Source: Endomicrobium sp. (GTDB lineage Bacteria > Elusimicrobiota > Endomicrobiia > Endomicrobiales > Endomicrobiaceae). Taken from it: a stretch of 48,890 nt of DNA. The translations under genes and the position numbers were made by a program. Of this stretch, positions 8,966 through 17,582 are shown piece by piece; positions within the stretch are counted from its first letter, which is position 1, and each line of letters opens with the position of its first letter. The stretch covers positions 1 to 48,890 of the forward strand of contig JAISEE010000019.1 of the NCBI GenBank assembly GCA_031264325.1, given 5' to 3'. The notes beneath the pieces are model-generated. The model searched no databases. It was not told where the DNA came from and saw only the letters and a list, made by a program, of their open reading frames with translations.

Positions 8966-10510
8966 TTACTTAGCTATACCTTGTGCTCTTGTTTCCCTTA
9001 TTACCGTTATTTTGATTTGTCCTGGATATTCAAGCTCTTGCTCAACTTTCTTGGCTATGTCATGAGCCAAAACTTGAGCTTGCTTGTCGTCAATCTGTTC
9101 AGGCTCAACAAGTATTCTTACCTCTCTTCCAGCTTGGACGGCATAAGCCAAAGAAACGCCTTGAAATTCTTTAACCACTTTTTCAAGCTTCTCAAGACGC
9201 TTTAAATAATGCTCTACGGATTCTCTTCTTGCTCCAGGTCTTGCAGCCGAAATTGCGTCTGCAGCAGCTATTACAAAAGCTTCAGGACTTGCAGGAACTT
9301 CAATTCCCTCATGGTGTGACAAAATAGCATTTATCATCTTTTGAGATTCACCATATTTCTTAGCTATATCCGCAGAAATCTGATGATGAGTTCCCTCAAC
9401 TTCGTGATCAACAGCTTTACCTATATCATGGAGCAACGCCGCTTTTTTGCAAAACATAACATCCAGATCAAGCTCCCCAGCTATAGCTACTGCAAGCCAT
9501 GTAACTTCTAAAGTGTGTTGAAGTTGATTCTGGCCATAAGACGTTCTATATTTTAATTTACCCAACAATTTAATTATCTCAAGATTGAGTCCCGGAACAC
9601 CTGCGTCAATAGTAGCCTGCTCACCGATTTCTTTAAGATGCTGATCCATTTCCATTTTAACTTTTGCAACGACTTCTTCAATTCTAACAGGATGTATTCT
9701 GCCATCAGTTATCAATCTTTCCAATGCAATTTTAGCTGTCTGTCTTCTTACGCCATCAAAAGCAGAAATAGTAATAGCTTCAGGAGTATCATCAACTATC
9801 AAATCCACTCCTGTAGCTTGCTCAAAAGCTCTTATATTTCTTCCTTCCCTTCCTATAACTCTTCCTTTAATTTCATCACTAGGTATTTGAACGGTTGAAG
9901 TGGTAATATCTGCTGTGTGGTCCGCAGCTATGCGCTGTATTGCAATGGAAAGAATTTCTTTTGATTTCTTATCCGCATTTTCACGAACTTCTTGTTCGAG
10001 TTTCTGAGCTAAAATAACCGCATCTTGTCTTGCTTCTTTTTCCATCTCACTTATTAATATTTTTTTGGCTTGTTCTCTTGTCATTCCTGATATGCATTCC
10101 AAAACTTTTTTTTGTTCTTCTTTTATTCTGTCAACTTCGGAAAACTTTATTGTAAGGTGATGTTCTTTATTTGAAATTTCTTTCTCCTTGCCAACTAAAT
10201 CTCTTTCTTTCCTATCTGTGGCATCCATTTTGCGCTCTAAGTTCTCTTCACGTTGGTTGATTCTATTTTCCATATTTTGGACTAACTGTTTTCTTTCTTT
10301 TATATCATGTTCAAATTCTTTTCTTTCTTTATCAATTACGACTTTCGCTTCAAGCAACGCTTCTTTTATTTTAGCTTCTGCAACCATTTTTGCTTCTTTT
10401 ATTATTCTTTCTGAGACTTGCTCTGACGATCTTGCATTTATTTTTGCATAAACTAGACGTAAAGCATATCCTGCAATTGCTGCTAAAACTCCCATAATAG
10501 TCACTTCCAT
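8966..10510 (-). CDS. rny: Ribonuclease Y
   Basis: Membrane-anchored endoribonuclease of 514 residues that starts mRNA decay. Domains in order: an N-terminal hydrophobic segment (about 1-20), a long charged coiled coil (about 25-200, rich in Glu/Lys/Arg), a KH RNA-binding domain with [12 protein letters not shown] near residue 220, and an HD phosphohydrolase domain with the metal-binding [12 protein letters not shown] near residue 355. Length matches the family (about 510-520). It overlaps the upstream fau by about 10 bases. An alternative ATG at 10495 would remove five residues and still leave the membrane segment. Confidence 0.95.
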   Translation of the reverse strand: MEVTIMGVLAAIAGYALRLVYAKINARSSEQVSERIIKEAKMVAEAKIKEALLEAKVVIDKERKEFEHDIKERKQLVQNMENRINQREENLERKMDATDRKERDLVGKEKEISNKEHHLTIKFSEVDRIKEEQKKVLECISGMTREQAKKILISEMEKEARQDAVILAQKLEQEVRENADKKSKEILSIAIQRIAADHTADITTSTVQIPSDEIKGRVIGREGRNIRAFEQATGVDLIVDDTPEAITISAFDGVRRQTAKIALERLITDGRIHPVRIEEVVAKVKMEMDQHLKEIGEQATIDAGVPGLNLEIIKLLGKLKYRTSYGQNQLQHTLEVTWLAVAIAGELDLDVMFCKKAALLHDIGKAVDHEVEGTHHQISADIAKKYGESQKMINAILSHHEGIEVPASPEAFVIAAADAISAARPGARRESVEHYLKRLEKLEKVVKEFQGVSLAYAVQAGREVRILVEPEQIDDKQAQVLAHDIAKKVEQELEYPGQIKITVIRETRAQGIAK

Positions 10511-11124
10511 CTTTTATCATTCCTCACTTTATAGTTTTGTATAACCCTTTGTTCAGTAACGATAGTTCCAATCGGCAAATCATGTTTTCCAATTGGGAGC
10601 TTATTCGTAATTTGAAAATCATAGGCAAGACCTACTGTTTTGCTTAAAGACACATCTTCTAACCATCTATCATAATAACCCTTACCATAACCAAGTCTAT
10701 AGCCCAAAAGATCAAAAGCAATGCCTGGAATCAAAATTAAATCAATAGAATTTTTTGAAACAACATTGTTTGAATTTATTTCAGGCTGTCTTATTCCACA
10801 AACTAACTGATTGACTTCTTCGGGCTTTATTATTTTTACAGCCTGCATAAACAAATCTCTAAAATTTTTTATCACAGGAACAACAACATTTTTTTTTTCT
10901 TCAATAGCTGACTCCACAATAAAATCAGTTATAACCTCAGAACCATAAGATAAGTAAATCATAAGAGTGTTCGCTTGTTCATATAGAGAAAGTTTTTTAA
11001 GTGTGGCAAAAATAGCAATACTGCAAACTAAAGCCGAAGTCGTATCAAATCTGTTTCTCATAAACAAAAACTCAGATCTCGCTCTTTTTTTTTCTAATTT
11101 TTCTAAATCCAAATAATCGCTCAC
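10501..11124 (-). CDS. fau: 5-formyltetrahydrofolate cyclo-ligase
   Basis: Converts 5-formyl-THF to 5,10-methenyl-THF using ATP. The diagnostic C-terminal region reads [20 protein letters not shown] followed by GYYDRWL, and then GLAYDFQ. The frame is open up to 11247, deep inside rarA, but the residues before VSDYLDL look like read-through. I place the start at GTG 11124: it has GAGG nine bases upstream and gives 207 residues, close to the usual 180-200. This overlaps the rarA 3' end by about 53 bases. An ATG at 11139 is an alternative. Homologues often sit beside zapA and 6S RNA (ygfA in enterics), as here. Confidence 0.9.
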   Translation of the reverse strand: MSDYLDLEKLEKKRARSEFLFMRNRFDTTSALVCSIAIFATLKKLSLYEQANTLMIYLSYGSEVITDFIVESAIEEKKNVVVPVIKNFRDLFMQAVKIIKPEEVNQLVCGIRQPEINSNNVVSKNSIDLILIPGIAFDLLGYRLGYGKGYYDRWLEDVSLSKTVGLAYDFQITNKLPIGKHDLPIGTIVTEQRVIQNYKVRNDKRWK

Positions 11125-12400
11125 GTATTTTATCCTCATATCCTTCTTTTGTAGGCGTATAAAGTTCCACAGGATCTGTCCAATACTCCTGCTTGACATA
11201 ATGTCCTTCAAAATCGTGTGGATATTTATAGCCTTTTCCGTGACCAAGTTCTTTTCTGTAAAGAGTTGAAGTTTTTAAATGATTCGGGACGTTTCTATCT
11301 TTGCCATTTTTAACCTCTGCCAACGCATTCTCAATTGCTAAGTAAGATGCGTTAGACTTTGGAGCACATGCGACATAAATAGCTGCCTGAGCTACAATAA
11401 TTCTAGCTTCAGGCATGCCTATAAACTCAACAGCATTAAGAGCAGAAACGGCAAGAATTAACGCTCTAGGATCCGCTATTCCTATGTCTTCAGAAGCACA
11501 AATTATTATTCTCCTAGCGATAAAACGAGGATCTTCACCAGCGGCAAGCATCTTTGCCAACCAATAAACAGTCGCGTCAGGATCTGTTCCTCTCATTGAC
11601 TTTATAAATGCTGAGATATGGTCGTAATGAGAATCTCCAGAACGATCATAAACAACAGCTTTTTTCTGCATTGATTCTTGAGCTACGTTTATATCAAAAA
11701 CCCTAACACCGTCCTTGTTTATTTTTGTTAAAAGAACCCCTATTTCAAGAGCATTAAGAAGCCTTCTTGCATCACCCCCCGAATTAGCAATAAGATATTT
11801 TTTTGCTTCCTCGGACACCATGATATTATGTTTACCAAGCCCTTTGTTTTTATCGTTTAGAGCTGACTCCATAATCGCAGACAAAGCTTTTTGTGGCAAA
11901 GAGTTAAACTCAAAAACAGTAGCTCTTGAAACAATTGCAGCATTAATATAAAAAAATGGATTTTTTGTTGTTATACCTATCAAAGTTATTATTCCTCTTT
12001 CGAGATCTGGAAGTAAAGCGTCTTGCTGAGAACGGTTAAAATGATGAATTTCATCAAGCATTAGAATAGTCTTTTTACCTGATAGTTCCAACCTAGATTT
12101 AGCTGACTCCATTATTTTTTTTATACCGGATATTCCTATAGTTACAGCATTTACCTCTTCAAAATATGATTTTGTTTTTAAAGCTATTATTCTCGCCAAT
12201 GCGCTCTTTCCACTTCCGGGAGGTCCAAAAAATATAACAGAACCAAGACTATCGGTTTCTATGGCACGACGTAACAACTTGTCGTTTCCGATAATATTGT
12301 CCTGTCCCATAAACTCTTCAAGATCGCAAGGTGACATTCTTACAGCCAACGGCTTACTTCCTTGGTTTGCAACTTCGCTAAAAAAATCTGTTTGGTTCAT
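11072..12400 (-). CDS. rarA: Replication-associated recombination protein A (RarA/MgsA AAA+ ATPase)
   Basis: AAA+ ATPase of 442 residues related to clamp-loader ATPases and eukaryotic WRNIP1, acting at stalled replication forks. The N-terminus has the clamp-interaction-like RMSPCDLEEFMGQ, Walker A FFGPPGSGKSALA near residue 60 and Walker B MLDEIHHFNRSQQD near residue 117. The C-terminus includes the RarA family motif YKYPHDFEGHYVKQEY. Length is typical. It starts after a 122-base gap that contains a candidate structured RNA, and its 3' end overlaps fau. Confidence 0.95.
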   Translation of the reverse strand: MNQTDFFSEVANQGSKPLAVRMSPCDLEEFMGQDNIIGNDKLLRRAIETDSLGSVIFFGPPGSGKSALARIIALKTKSYFEEVNAVTIGISGIKKIMESAKSRLELSGKKTILMLDEIHHFNRSQQDALLPDLERGIITLIGITTKNPFFYINAAIVSRATVFEFNSLPQKALSAIMESALNDKNKGLGKHNIMVSEEAKKYLIANSGGDARRLLNALEIGVLLTKINKDGVRVFDINVAQESMQKKAVVYDRSGDSHYDHISAFIKSMRGTDPDATVYWLAKMLAAGEDPRFIARRIIICASEDIGIADPRALILAVSALNAVEFIGMPEARIIVAQAAIYVACAPKSNASYLAIENALAEVKNGKDRNVPNHLKTSTLYRKELGHGKGYKYPHDFEGHYVKQEYWTDPVELYTPTKEGYEDKIRERLFGFRKIRKKKSEI

Positions 12401-12410
12401 AAAATAGAAA

Positions 12411-12508
12411 AATCCGCAATGTCGTTAGTCTTAACCAATTTAAAGCCTCCTTTGTCCAAGTGAAATACTAAGAATAAGTTGACTTAAAGATCACCAACAT
12501 CACAGATT
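12411..12508 (-). ncRNA. Candidate structured RNA, possibly a reduced 6S RNA (ssrS)
   Basis: In the transcript running from 12508 to 12411, the first 14 bases (AATCTGTGATGTTG) pair without interruption with the last 14 (CGACATTGCGGATT), counting four G-U pairs. A U-rich run follows at the 3' end. A long closing stem around a weakly paired interior is the 6S RNA plan, and the place between zapA and fau/rarA is a classic ssrS position. Against this, 98 bases is much shorter than the usual 160-200, and no clear central-bulge homology was seen. It could instead be a leader hairpin of rarA. Confidence 0.35.
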
Positions 12509-12522
12509 ATTATAAAAATATT

Positions 12523-12816
12523 TCAGTTCGTATAACCAGACTCGTCAAGTTGCCTAATTAGATCTCTAACTTTCTTATCATAACTATTTGAAATACTTTC
12601 TTGCAAATCTCTTAATTTAAGCAGTTCTGCTGCTATTTTCACAACAGTTAAAGTTGCTATTTTCTGCGTGTCAGGTACGTTAAAATTCTCTTTTTTTACT
12701 TCAATCCACTGTTCATTTACAAAGTTTACGACCCTGTTAAAATTTAATTCATCTAAATTGTCTATATTAAATTCTATATCTCTTCCCATTATTTTTTCAC
12801 AAGTAGTAGTAACCAT
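12523..12816 (-). CDS. zapA: Cell division protein ZapA
   Basis: A protein of 97 residues that in other bacteria binds FtsZ and bundles its protofilaments at the Z ring. The body shows the family layout: an N-terminal beta region (DIEFNIDNLDELNF), the conserved VPDTQKIATLTVVKIAAELL pattern that matches ZapA's 'd..ki.vla.l.ia.el', and a C-terminal helix for dimerisation. The ATG at 12816 follows an AAAGG. An ATG at 12789 (MGRDIEF) is also possible. It starts two bases after the ZapB-like gene, so the two are co-transcribed and probably form a division module. Confidence 0.85.
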   Translation of the reverse strand: MVTTTCEKIMGRDIEFNIDNLDELNFNRVVNFVNEQWIEVKKENFNVPDTQKIATLTVVKIAAELLKLRDLQESISNSYDKKVRDLIRQLDESGYTN

Positions 12817-12817
12817 A

Positions 12818-13048
12818 TTACGAAACCTTTACCGTATCAATCTTTTTCAATACTCTTTCTACTCTAGAGCATGCTTCTTTTGCATTTTTTTTTAATGCCA
12901 CATATTCTCTTGTAATACTCATATTACGTTCACTTTCTTTTCTCAAATATTCAACTTCCAACTTTAGTTTATGATTTTCATTTACAATTTTTTTTAAATT
13001 TTCAATTATTTTCCTAACTTTAACACCTAAAATTTCAATATTTTTCAT
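12818..13048 (-). CDS. Short coiled-coil protein, ZapB-like
   Basis: A protein of 76 residues that is almost entirely helical and charged, with heptad-like hydrophobic spacing (IENLKKIVNENHKLKLEVEY). No membrane segment or catalytic motif is visible. The first gene of a two-gene unit with zapA, it probably serves the same division ring, as ZapB does. This is inferred from size, coiled coil and neighbour. No ribosome-binding site precedes its ATG, and a near-perfect promoter ends six bases upstream, which suggests a leaderless message. Sequence identity to true ZapB is not evident, so no symbol is given. Confidence 0.6.
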   Translation of the reverse strand: MKNIEILGVKVRKIIENLKKIVNENHKLKLEVEYLRKESERNMSITREYVALKKNAKEACSRVERVLKKIDTVKVS

Positions 13049-13054
13049 ATCAAT

Positions 13055-13083
13055 ATTCTATAAATTGCTATAATGAATGTCAA
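13055..13083 (-). promoter_or_regulatory. Sigma-70-type promoter of the zapB-like/zapA operon
   Basis: On the minus strand TTGACA (13083-13078), a 17-base spacer and TAGAAT (13060-13055) form a near-consensus promoter. The start codon of the coiled-coil gene lies at 13048, only six bases beyond the -10 box. Transcription would therefore begin at or next to the A of the ATG. Confidence 0.7.
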
Positions 13084-13145
13084 TGCTATTATTTTATATT
13101 TATGAAACATTAACTTAATGTCTAAATCTTCAATTAAAACCTAAA

Positions 13146-13217
13146 AAATTTTAATATAAAAAATGAACAGATAATATGATATTGGTTTATATCTGTTCAT
13201 TTTTTATATTAAAATTT
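13146..13217 (-). terminator. Perfect 28-bp inverted repeat, bidirectional terminator
   Basis: Left arm 13146-13173 and right arm 13190-13217 are exact reverse complements over 28 bases, separated by a 16-base loop. The inner stem (ATGAACAGATA/TATCTGTTCAT) is flanked by an A-tract and a T-tract on each side, so it can terminate transcription in either direction. It starts 12 bases after the porB stop codon and ends the ferredoxin-oxidoreductase operon. Confidence 0.85.
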
Positions 13218-13228
13218 ACTAACAAAAT

Positions 13229-14164
13229 CTATATCTGGCATCCTGCTAAAGCTTTACGTTGCAAAAGCTCCCAATTATTATCAACATTTTTCTGAATAAT
13301 TTCAAGAATTAAAGCATTTTCAAGCTTAAAAAGATGTTTAAATCTGCCCTGAAGTTTTAAAAACTCAGTTACAGGTTTCTTTTCTTTAGGTATAATATTT
13401 AACTTATAAACACCATGCTCAACTTCAAAAGAAGGCCAAATGCATGTTTCAACTGCAAGTCTTGCAAGAAACATCGTATCTTCAGACTTATAGTTCCAAC
13501 CTAGTCTACATGGCGTTAAAATGTTTATAAACGACGGCCCATCTACTGATAAAGCTTTTTGTACCTTTGTTATAAAATCGTTCCAATTTCCAACATATGT
13601 TTGAGCTACATAAGGAATATTATGAGCTACCATTATCTGCGTTAAATCTTTTTTGTTTTGCTCTTTCCCTTGATGAACTTTTCCAACAGGAGCTGTGGTT
13701 GTATGTGCACCAAGAGGCGTTGCTCCAGATCTCTGTATACCAGTATTCATATACGCCTCATTATTGTAACATATATAAAGCATTCTATGCCCTCTTTCCA
13801 TAGCTCCTGATAAAGATTGCAAACCTATATCATACGTACCACCATCACCGCCAAAGGCAATAAATCTGATATCTTCCATTATTTTTCCCTGTTTCTTTAA
13901 ACTTTTATAAGCTGTTTCTATACCACTACATGTCGCCGCCGAGTTTTCAAAAGCACTATGAAAAAAAGAATTTTTCCAAGCTGTATAGGGGAAGACAGTA
14001 GTAGAAACTTCCAAGCAGCCAGTCGCACTGCTAACAACAACCGGCATATTCCCTGCAGCTATCATAGCCTGCCTAGCGACTATACCTGCTCCGCAACCTG
14101 CACAAAGACGATGTCCTCCTGTTACACGTTCCGGACTTTTACTCAAATCTTTTAAATTTGCCAT
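13229..14164 (-). CDS. porB: Pyruvate (2-oxoacid):ferredoxin oxidoreductase, beta subunit
   Basis: The thiamine-diphosphate subunit that decarboxylates 2-oxoacids. Cysteines in HRLCAGCGAG and the later TPCRLGW contribute to the proximal 4Fe-4S cluster. The TPP-binding motif is FGGDGGTYDIGLQSLSGAME, with NNEAYMNTG. The pattern of cysteines and the MNTG.QRS region fits pyruvate-type enzymes (Thermotoga PorB) rather than oxoglutarate ones. I start at ATG 14164, ten bases after GGAG. An ATG at 14191 overlapping the porA stop (TAATG) would add nine basic residues. Last gene of the operon, ended by a strong hairpin. Confidence 0.93.
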   Translation of the reverse strand: MANLKDLSKSPERVTGGHRLCAGCGAGIVARQAMIAAGNMPVVVSSATGCLEVSTTVFPYTAWKNSFFHSAFENSAATCSGIETAYKSLKKQGKIMEDIRFIAFGGDGGTYDIGLQSLSGAMERGHRMLYICYNNEAYMNTGIQRSGATPLGAHTTTAPVGKVHQGKEQNKKDLTQIMVAHNIPYVAQTYVGNWNDFITKVQKALSVDGPSFINILTPCRLGWNYKSEDTMFLARLAVETCIWPSFEVEHGVYKLNIIPKEKKPVTEFLKLQGRFKHLFKLENALILEIIQKNVDNNWELLQRKALAGCQI

Positions 14165-14190
14165 TTTATGTCGTCTCCTAAAAATTTTCA

Positions 14191-15393
14191 TTATTTTCTT
14201 ACGTTTATATATTCTACTTGACTAGTCGGTTTTTGAACCCCTGAGGCTATCTTGGCAAGAATCTCGTAAACATCAACTATGTGTTTAGTGTTAATTTCTC
14301 TTCCACCAAGCCCATAAACATAATTTACAACTTTAGGAATTGTAATGCCTGCAGCGTACAAAGAAGACACAATGTCCGCATATATAGGAGCAAAAGCTCC
14401 CGAGCAAGAATCAGCTCTATCCAACACAGCTATAGCTTTTACATGAGACAAATCTTTAACAATCTGTTTCGTTGGAAAAGGCCTGAAAACTCTTATTTTC
14501 AAAAGACCAGCTTTAATACCTTTTTCTCTTAACTCTTCTACAACAACTTTTATAGTTCCAGCTGTTGATCCGATAACTACTATTGCAATTTCAGCATCAT
14601 CAAACATAAATTTTTCATACATCTCATACTTGCGTCCAAACATTTTCTCAAAATCTTTGGCTACGTTTAAAATTATATCTTTTGAATCTCTCATAGCTTG
14701 AGCAAGTTGATATCTATGCTCAAAGTAATAGTCTTGTAAATCAACTGAACCCAAAGTGTAAGGTCTTTTAGTGTCCAATAAATATCTTTCAGGCTTATAA
14801 ATACCTACAAAGGCTTTTACATCAGCATCTGGATAAAGCTCTACCACCTCCATACAATGAGAAATAATAAACCCATCAGTCGTTACAAGTGTAGGAAGTT
14901 TTGCCTTTTCGGCAATTCTTATAGCTTGAATCATATTATCATAAGCCTCTTGAGAATTTTCTGAATAAATTTGAATCCAACCCGAATCTCTTGCACCCAT
15001 TGTGTCTGACTGATCGCCATGAATATTAAGAGGAGCAGAAATCGCTCTGTTAACTTCCGCCATAACTATAGGAAGCCTCAAACCAGAAGCAATGTAGAGC
15101 ATTTCCCACATAAGACACAATCCTTGCGAAGAAGTACCAGTCATAGCTCTAGCTCCGGCTGCAGAAGCCGCTATAGTCGCTGACATTGCAGAATGTTCGC
15201 TTTCAACAGCTATATACTCGCTTTTTACAATACCATCTGCGACAAACTGTGAAAATATCTGCACAATTTCCGTCGCAGGAGTTATAGGGTACGCTGCCAC
15301 TACATCCGGCTCTATTTGGCGCATTGCTTCCGCCATAACTTCATTGCCTGTTTTTGCAACAATCTTACCTTTTGAAAAAACTGTCTTTATCAT
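14191..15393 (-). CDS. porA: Pyruvate (2-oxoacid):ferredoxin oxidoreductase, alpha subunit
   Basis: A 400-residue alpha subunit. It has the N-terminal pyrimidine-binding region (YPITPATEIVQ), followed by the conserved AVESEHSAMSATIAASAAGA and TGTSSQGLCLMWEMLY stretches, then the transketolase C-terminal-like domain with RVFRPFP near residue 300. Length matches the four-subunit thermophile and anaerobe enzymes (about 390-400). With the other three subunits it oxidises pyruvate to acetyl-CoA and CO2 and reduces ferredoxin in the cytoplasm. This is typical of fermenting anaerobes. It directly follows the delta ferredoxin gene in the same operon. Confidence 0.94.
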   Translation of the reverse strand: MIKTVFSKGKIVAKTGNEVMAEAMRQIEPDVVAAYPITPATEIVQIFSQFVADGIVKSEYIAVESEHSAMSATIAASAAGARAMTGTSSQGLCLMWEMLYIASGLRLPIVMAEVNRAISAPLNIHGDQSDTMGARDSGWIQIYSENSQEAYDNMIQAIRIAEKAKLPTLVTTDGFIISHCMEVVELYPDADVKAFVGIYKPERYLLDTKRPYTLGSVDLQDYYFEHRYQLAQAMRDSKDIILNVAKDFEKMFGRKYEMYEKFMFDDAEIAIVVIGSTAGTIKVVVEELREKGIKAGLLKIRVFRPFPTKQIVKDLSHVKAIAVLDRADSCSGAFAPIYADIVSSLYAAGITIPKVVNYVYGLGGREINTKHIVDVYEILAKIASGVQKPTSQVEYINVRK

Positions 15394-15429
15394 TTTATTT
15401 AACCCCTTAAGACAAAAGCCTCTTAGTAA

Positions 15430-15747
15430 TTATTTCTTTTCTTGCTTCATTGTGATAGCTTGAACTTTAACAGGACACTCTTTAGAACAAATTCCACAAC
15501 CCTTACAGTGATCGTAATCTATCCCAGTGACAACTGTTCCTTTTTTTTCATCCAAAGCAATTTTTATAGAAGCGTCAGGACATGAAATCCAACAAGTTAA
15601 GCAATGTATACACTTGTCTTTGTTCCATACGGGTCTTATTGAACGCCAGCTTCCTGTACCAAAAGTTACAGCTGTCCCAGGTTCTACATAACCCCCAACT
15701 GAAAGTTCCGCGACAGTTAATTTTTTATTAATATTCTTTTTAATCAC
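15430..15747 (-). CDS. porD: Pyruvate:ferredoxin oxidoreductase, delta (2x 4Fe-4S ferredoxin) subunit
   Basis: A 105-residue ferredoxin-type subunit. Two complete cluster motifs are visible: CIHCLTCWISCP and CKGCGICSKECP, each CxxCxxCxxxCP. An N-terminal extension of about 35 residues (GSWRSIRPVWN) is typical of PorD and contacts the other subunits. It shuttles electrons from the TPP subunit toward external ferredoxin. It lies 66 bases after porC and 36 before porA, which gives the order gamma-delta-alpha-beta known from Thermotoga and archaea. Confidence 0.93.
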   Translation of the reverse strand: MIKKNINKKLTVAELSVGGYVEPGTAVTFGTGSWRSIRPVWNKDKCIHCLTCWISCPDASIKIALDEKKGTVVTGIDYDHCKGCGICSKECPVKVQAITMKQEKK

Positions 15748-15813
15748 CTTATTCCTCCAAAGAGCAAAAAAAACTCCTCATGTTATAATATTTTTAAATT
15801 TACCGAAAATTTA

Positions 15814-16395
15814 TCAATTTTTTACTTCATCAAAAGAACGTTTTATAGATAAAATATTTCCACTTATAACTTCAGGTTTATGTCTAAATTTTATCTCAAG
15901 TTTACATTTTACCTCTTCAAGAACATCATTAATATCAAGTATTCCTATTACTTTAATTAAAGCTCCAAGCATAGGTGTATTTGGGATGTCTTTTCCTATT
16001 GTTTCACGGGCTATTTGGCTTGCGTTTACAACATAAACTTGATTTACACCAATTCCGAGTTTTTTAGCAATTTCATCTGAACTGAAAGAAGTGTTTACTA
16101 TAATTTTGCCAGTAGTTCCAATACCATTCGTAACAGACACTGACTCCATAAGAGAAGGTTCCAATATAATAATATAGTTAGGATTTATAACACCTGAATG
16201 TAATGTTATAGGATTCTCGCTTACTCTATTGAAAGACTGAACCGGTGCTCCCATTCTTTCCGGACCGTACTCAGGAAAAGCCTGAATGTACTTCTTAGCT
16301 GTTGCTAAAACAACTTCAGCAAATAAAAGTGCTGCTGTTTTTGCGCCTTGTCCACCGCGTCCATGCCAACGAATCTCAATCATTTTTGCTGACAT
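15814..16395 (-). CDS. porC: Pyruvate:ferredoxin oxidoreductase, gamma subunit
   Basis: A 193-residue subunit with the diagnostic start EIRWHGRGGQGAKTAA and FPEYGPERMGAPVQ, the PFOR catalytic gamma domain that helps bind CoA. A good GGAG lies seven bases before the ATG. It is the first gene of the operon. A plausible promoter (TTTAAA, 16 bases, TATAAT) lies in the roughly 150-base gap between it and recR, at about 16530-16503. Confidence 0.93.
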   Translation of the reverse strand: MSAKMIEIRWHGRGGQGAKTAALLFAEVVLATAKKYIQAFPEYGPERMGAPVQSFNRVSENPITLHSGVINPNYIIILEPSLMESVSVTNGIGTTGKIIVNTSFSSDEIAKKLGIGVNQVYVVNASQIARETIGKDIPNTPMLGALIKVIGILDINDVLEEVKCKLEIKFRHKPEVISGNILSIKRSFDEVKN

Positions 16396-16549
16396 TTTTA
16401 TGCTCCTTTATTGAGAAGTAAATAAACAACATCATCAGATTAAGTTTATTTAAGTTTTTTTTCAATCCTGTTCCTTCTTTAGTTATGTTTAATTATTTTA
16501 ATTATATACTTTAATATTATAAGAGTATAGATTTGAGTTTAAACACCTT

Positions 16550-17155
16550 TTACATCTCTCTGCGACCAGCAATCGCACGTGAAATAGTTACTTCATCAGC
16601 ATATTCAATATCGCCACCAACAGGTAAACCATACCCAATCCTTGTTACTTTAATGTCTATAATGCCTATTTTTTTTATAAGCTCTGCAAGATAAACTGCA
16701 GTCATTTCACCTTTAGAATCGGTATCAGTAGCAATTATTACCTCGTTAATGTTATCACTTTTTAGTCGTTTTATCAAATTATCAATTCTTATATCGTCAG
16801 GACATACAGCATCTAAAGGCGACAATACTCCGCCTAGGACAAAATAGAGACCTTTATAATCCTTAACTTTACTTATTGCTATTAAATCTTGAGGAGTTTC
16901 AACTACACAAATAATACTGCAATCTCTTGCAGAATCAGTGCATATAGAGCATGGATCGTGCTCACTTAAGTTATAGCAAATGCTACAACTTTTTATTATA
17001 TGCCTTGCTTTGAGTATAGAATCTACAAGACTGCCTACTTCATTCTCTGACATTTTTAATATATGATAACTTAAGCGTTCTGCCATTTTTGGGCCTACTC
17101 CAGGCATTCTTTTTATTATTTCAATCATTCTTTCTATGTACTGAGGTCTGTTCAT
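16550..17155 (-). CDS. recR: Recombination protein RecR
   Basis: A 201-residue DNA-binding protein of the RecFOR gap-repair pathway. The N-terminal helix-hairpin-helix (RMPGVGPKMAERLSYHIL), a four-cysteine zinc finger (CSICYN...CSIC...C) near residue 57, and a Toprim domain (ICVVETPQDLIAI, TDTDSKGE) are all present at the usual positions. The dnaX-ybaB-recR order is very common in bacteria. Here the middle gene appears decayed. Confidence 0.96.
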   Translation of the reverse strand: MNRPQYIERMIEIIKRMPGVGPKMAERLSYHILKMSENEVGSLVDSILKARHIIKSCSICYNLSEHDPCSICTDSARDCSIICVVETPQDLIAISKVKDYKGLYFVLGGVLSPLDAVCPDDIRIDNLIKRLKSDNINEVIIATDTDSKGEMTAVYLAELIKKIGIIDIKVTRIGYGLPVGGDIEYADEVTISRAIAGRREM

Positions 17156-17164
17156 ATTTATTTA

Positions 17165-17381
17165 TTATCCTATTATTTGTCATTTCTTTTAATCTTCTTT
17201 AGTTATACATCACCTCAAGACAAAAGATGAGAAGATGATCTTATTTCTTTTATCAATATTACCTTCTTGCTTGTCGATCAAAGCATTTTTTAAATCATAA
17301 CTTTAATTTTTTTACATTTACCTCTATCTTTTTTTTGAAATAACTTTGCAATCTATTCTTAAAATTCCACAACATCTTCAT
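17165..17381 (-). pseudogene. Probable ybaB/ebfC remnant (nucleoid-associated protein)
   Basis: From ATG 17381, two bases after the dnaX-remnant stop, the frame reads MKMLWNFKNRLQSYFKKK and then IEVNVKK before a stop. This resembles the YbaB start (M.NM..FK.LQ..QKKM...). Just before recR a piece RRLKEMTNN resembles the YbaB C-terminus (...A..KAKEEM..L). Position between dnaX and recR is the expected one for ybaB. The middle is unreadable, so the identity rests mainly on synteny. Confidence 0.4.
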
Positions 17382-17383
17382 AG

Positions 17384-17526
17384 TCAAACTGCCAGGGACA
17401 GATAACGTATACAGATGAGATGCATCTCACCCGTAACATTCCTTAACTGTAACCTTTTTTTAAAGACTGAGTTGCAGAAAGGGGATATTTTCACTATTTC
17501 AATAACCAGTTCATCCCATACGCTTA
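17384..17526 (-). pseudogene. dnaX: Detached 3' remnant of dnaX (C-terminal domain)
   Basis: After the dnaX stop at 17583, a different frame stays open for about 45 codons and reads VWDELVIEIVKISPFCNSVF, then KKRLQLRNVTGEMHL. This fits the C-terminal domain of gamma/tau subunits (W..L...I....P.L...L..A.......G.L.L). It ends at a TGA at 17386-17384, right before the ybaB-like start. A linker is lost or shifted between the two pieces. There is no start codon for separate expression. Confidence 0.6.
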
Positions 17527-17582
17527 TTAAGAGGTATATGCTGCAACATTATAACCTATTTTAATCTATCCTATCTGTTTGT

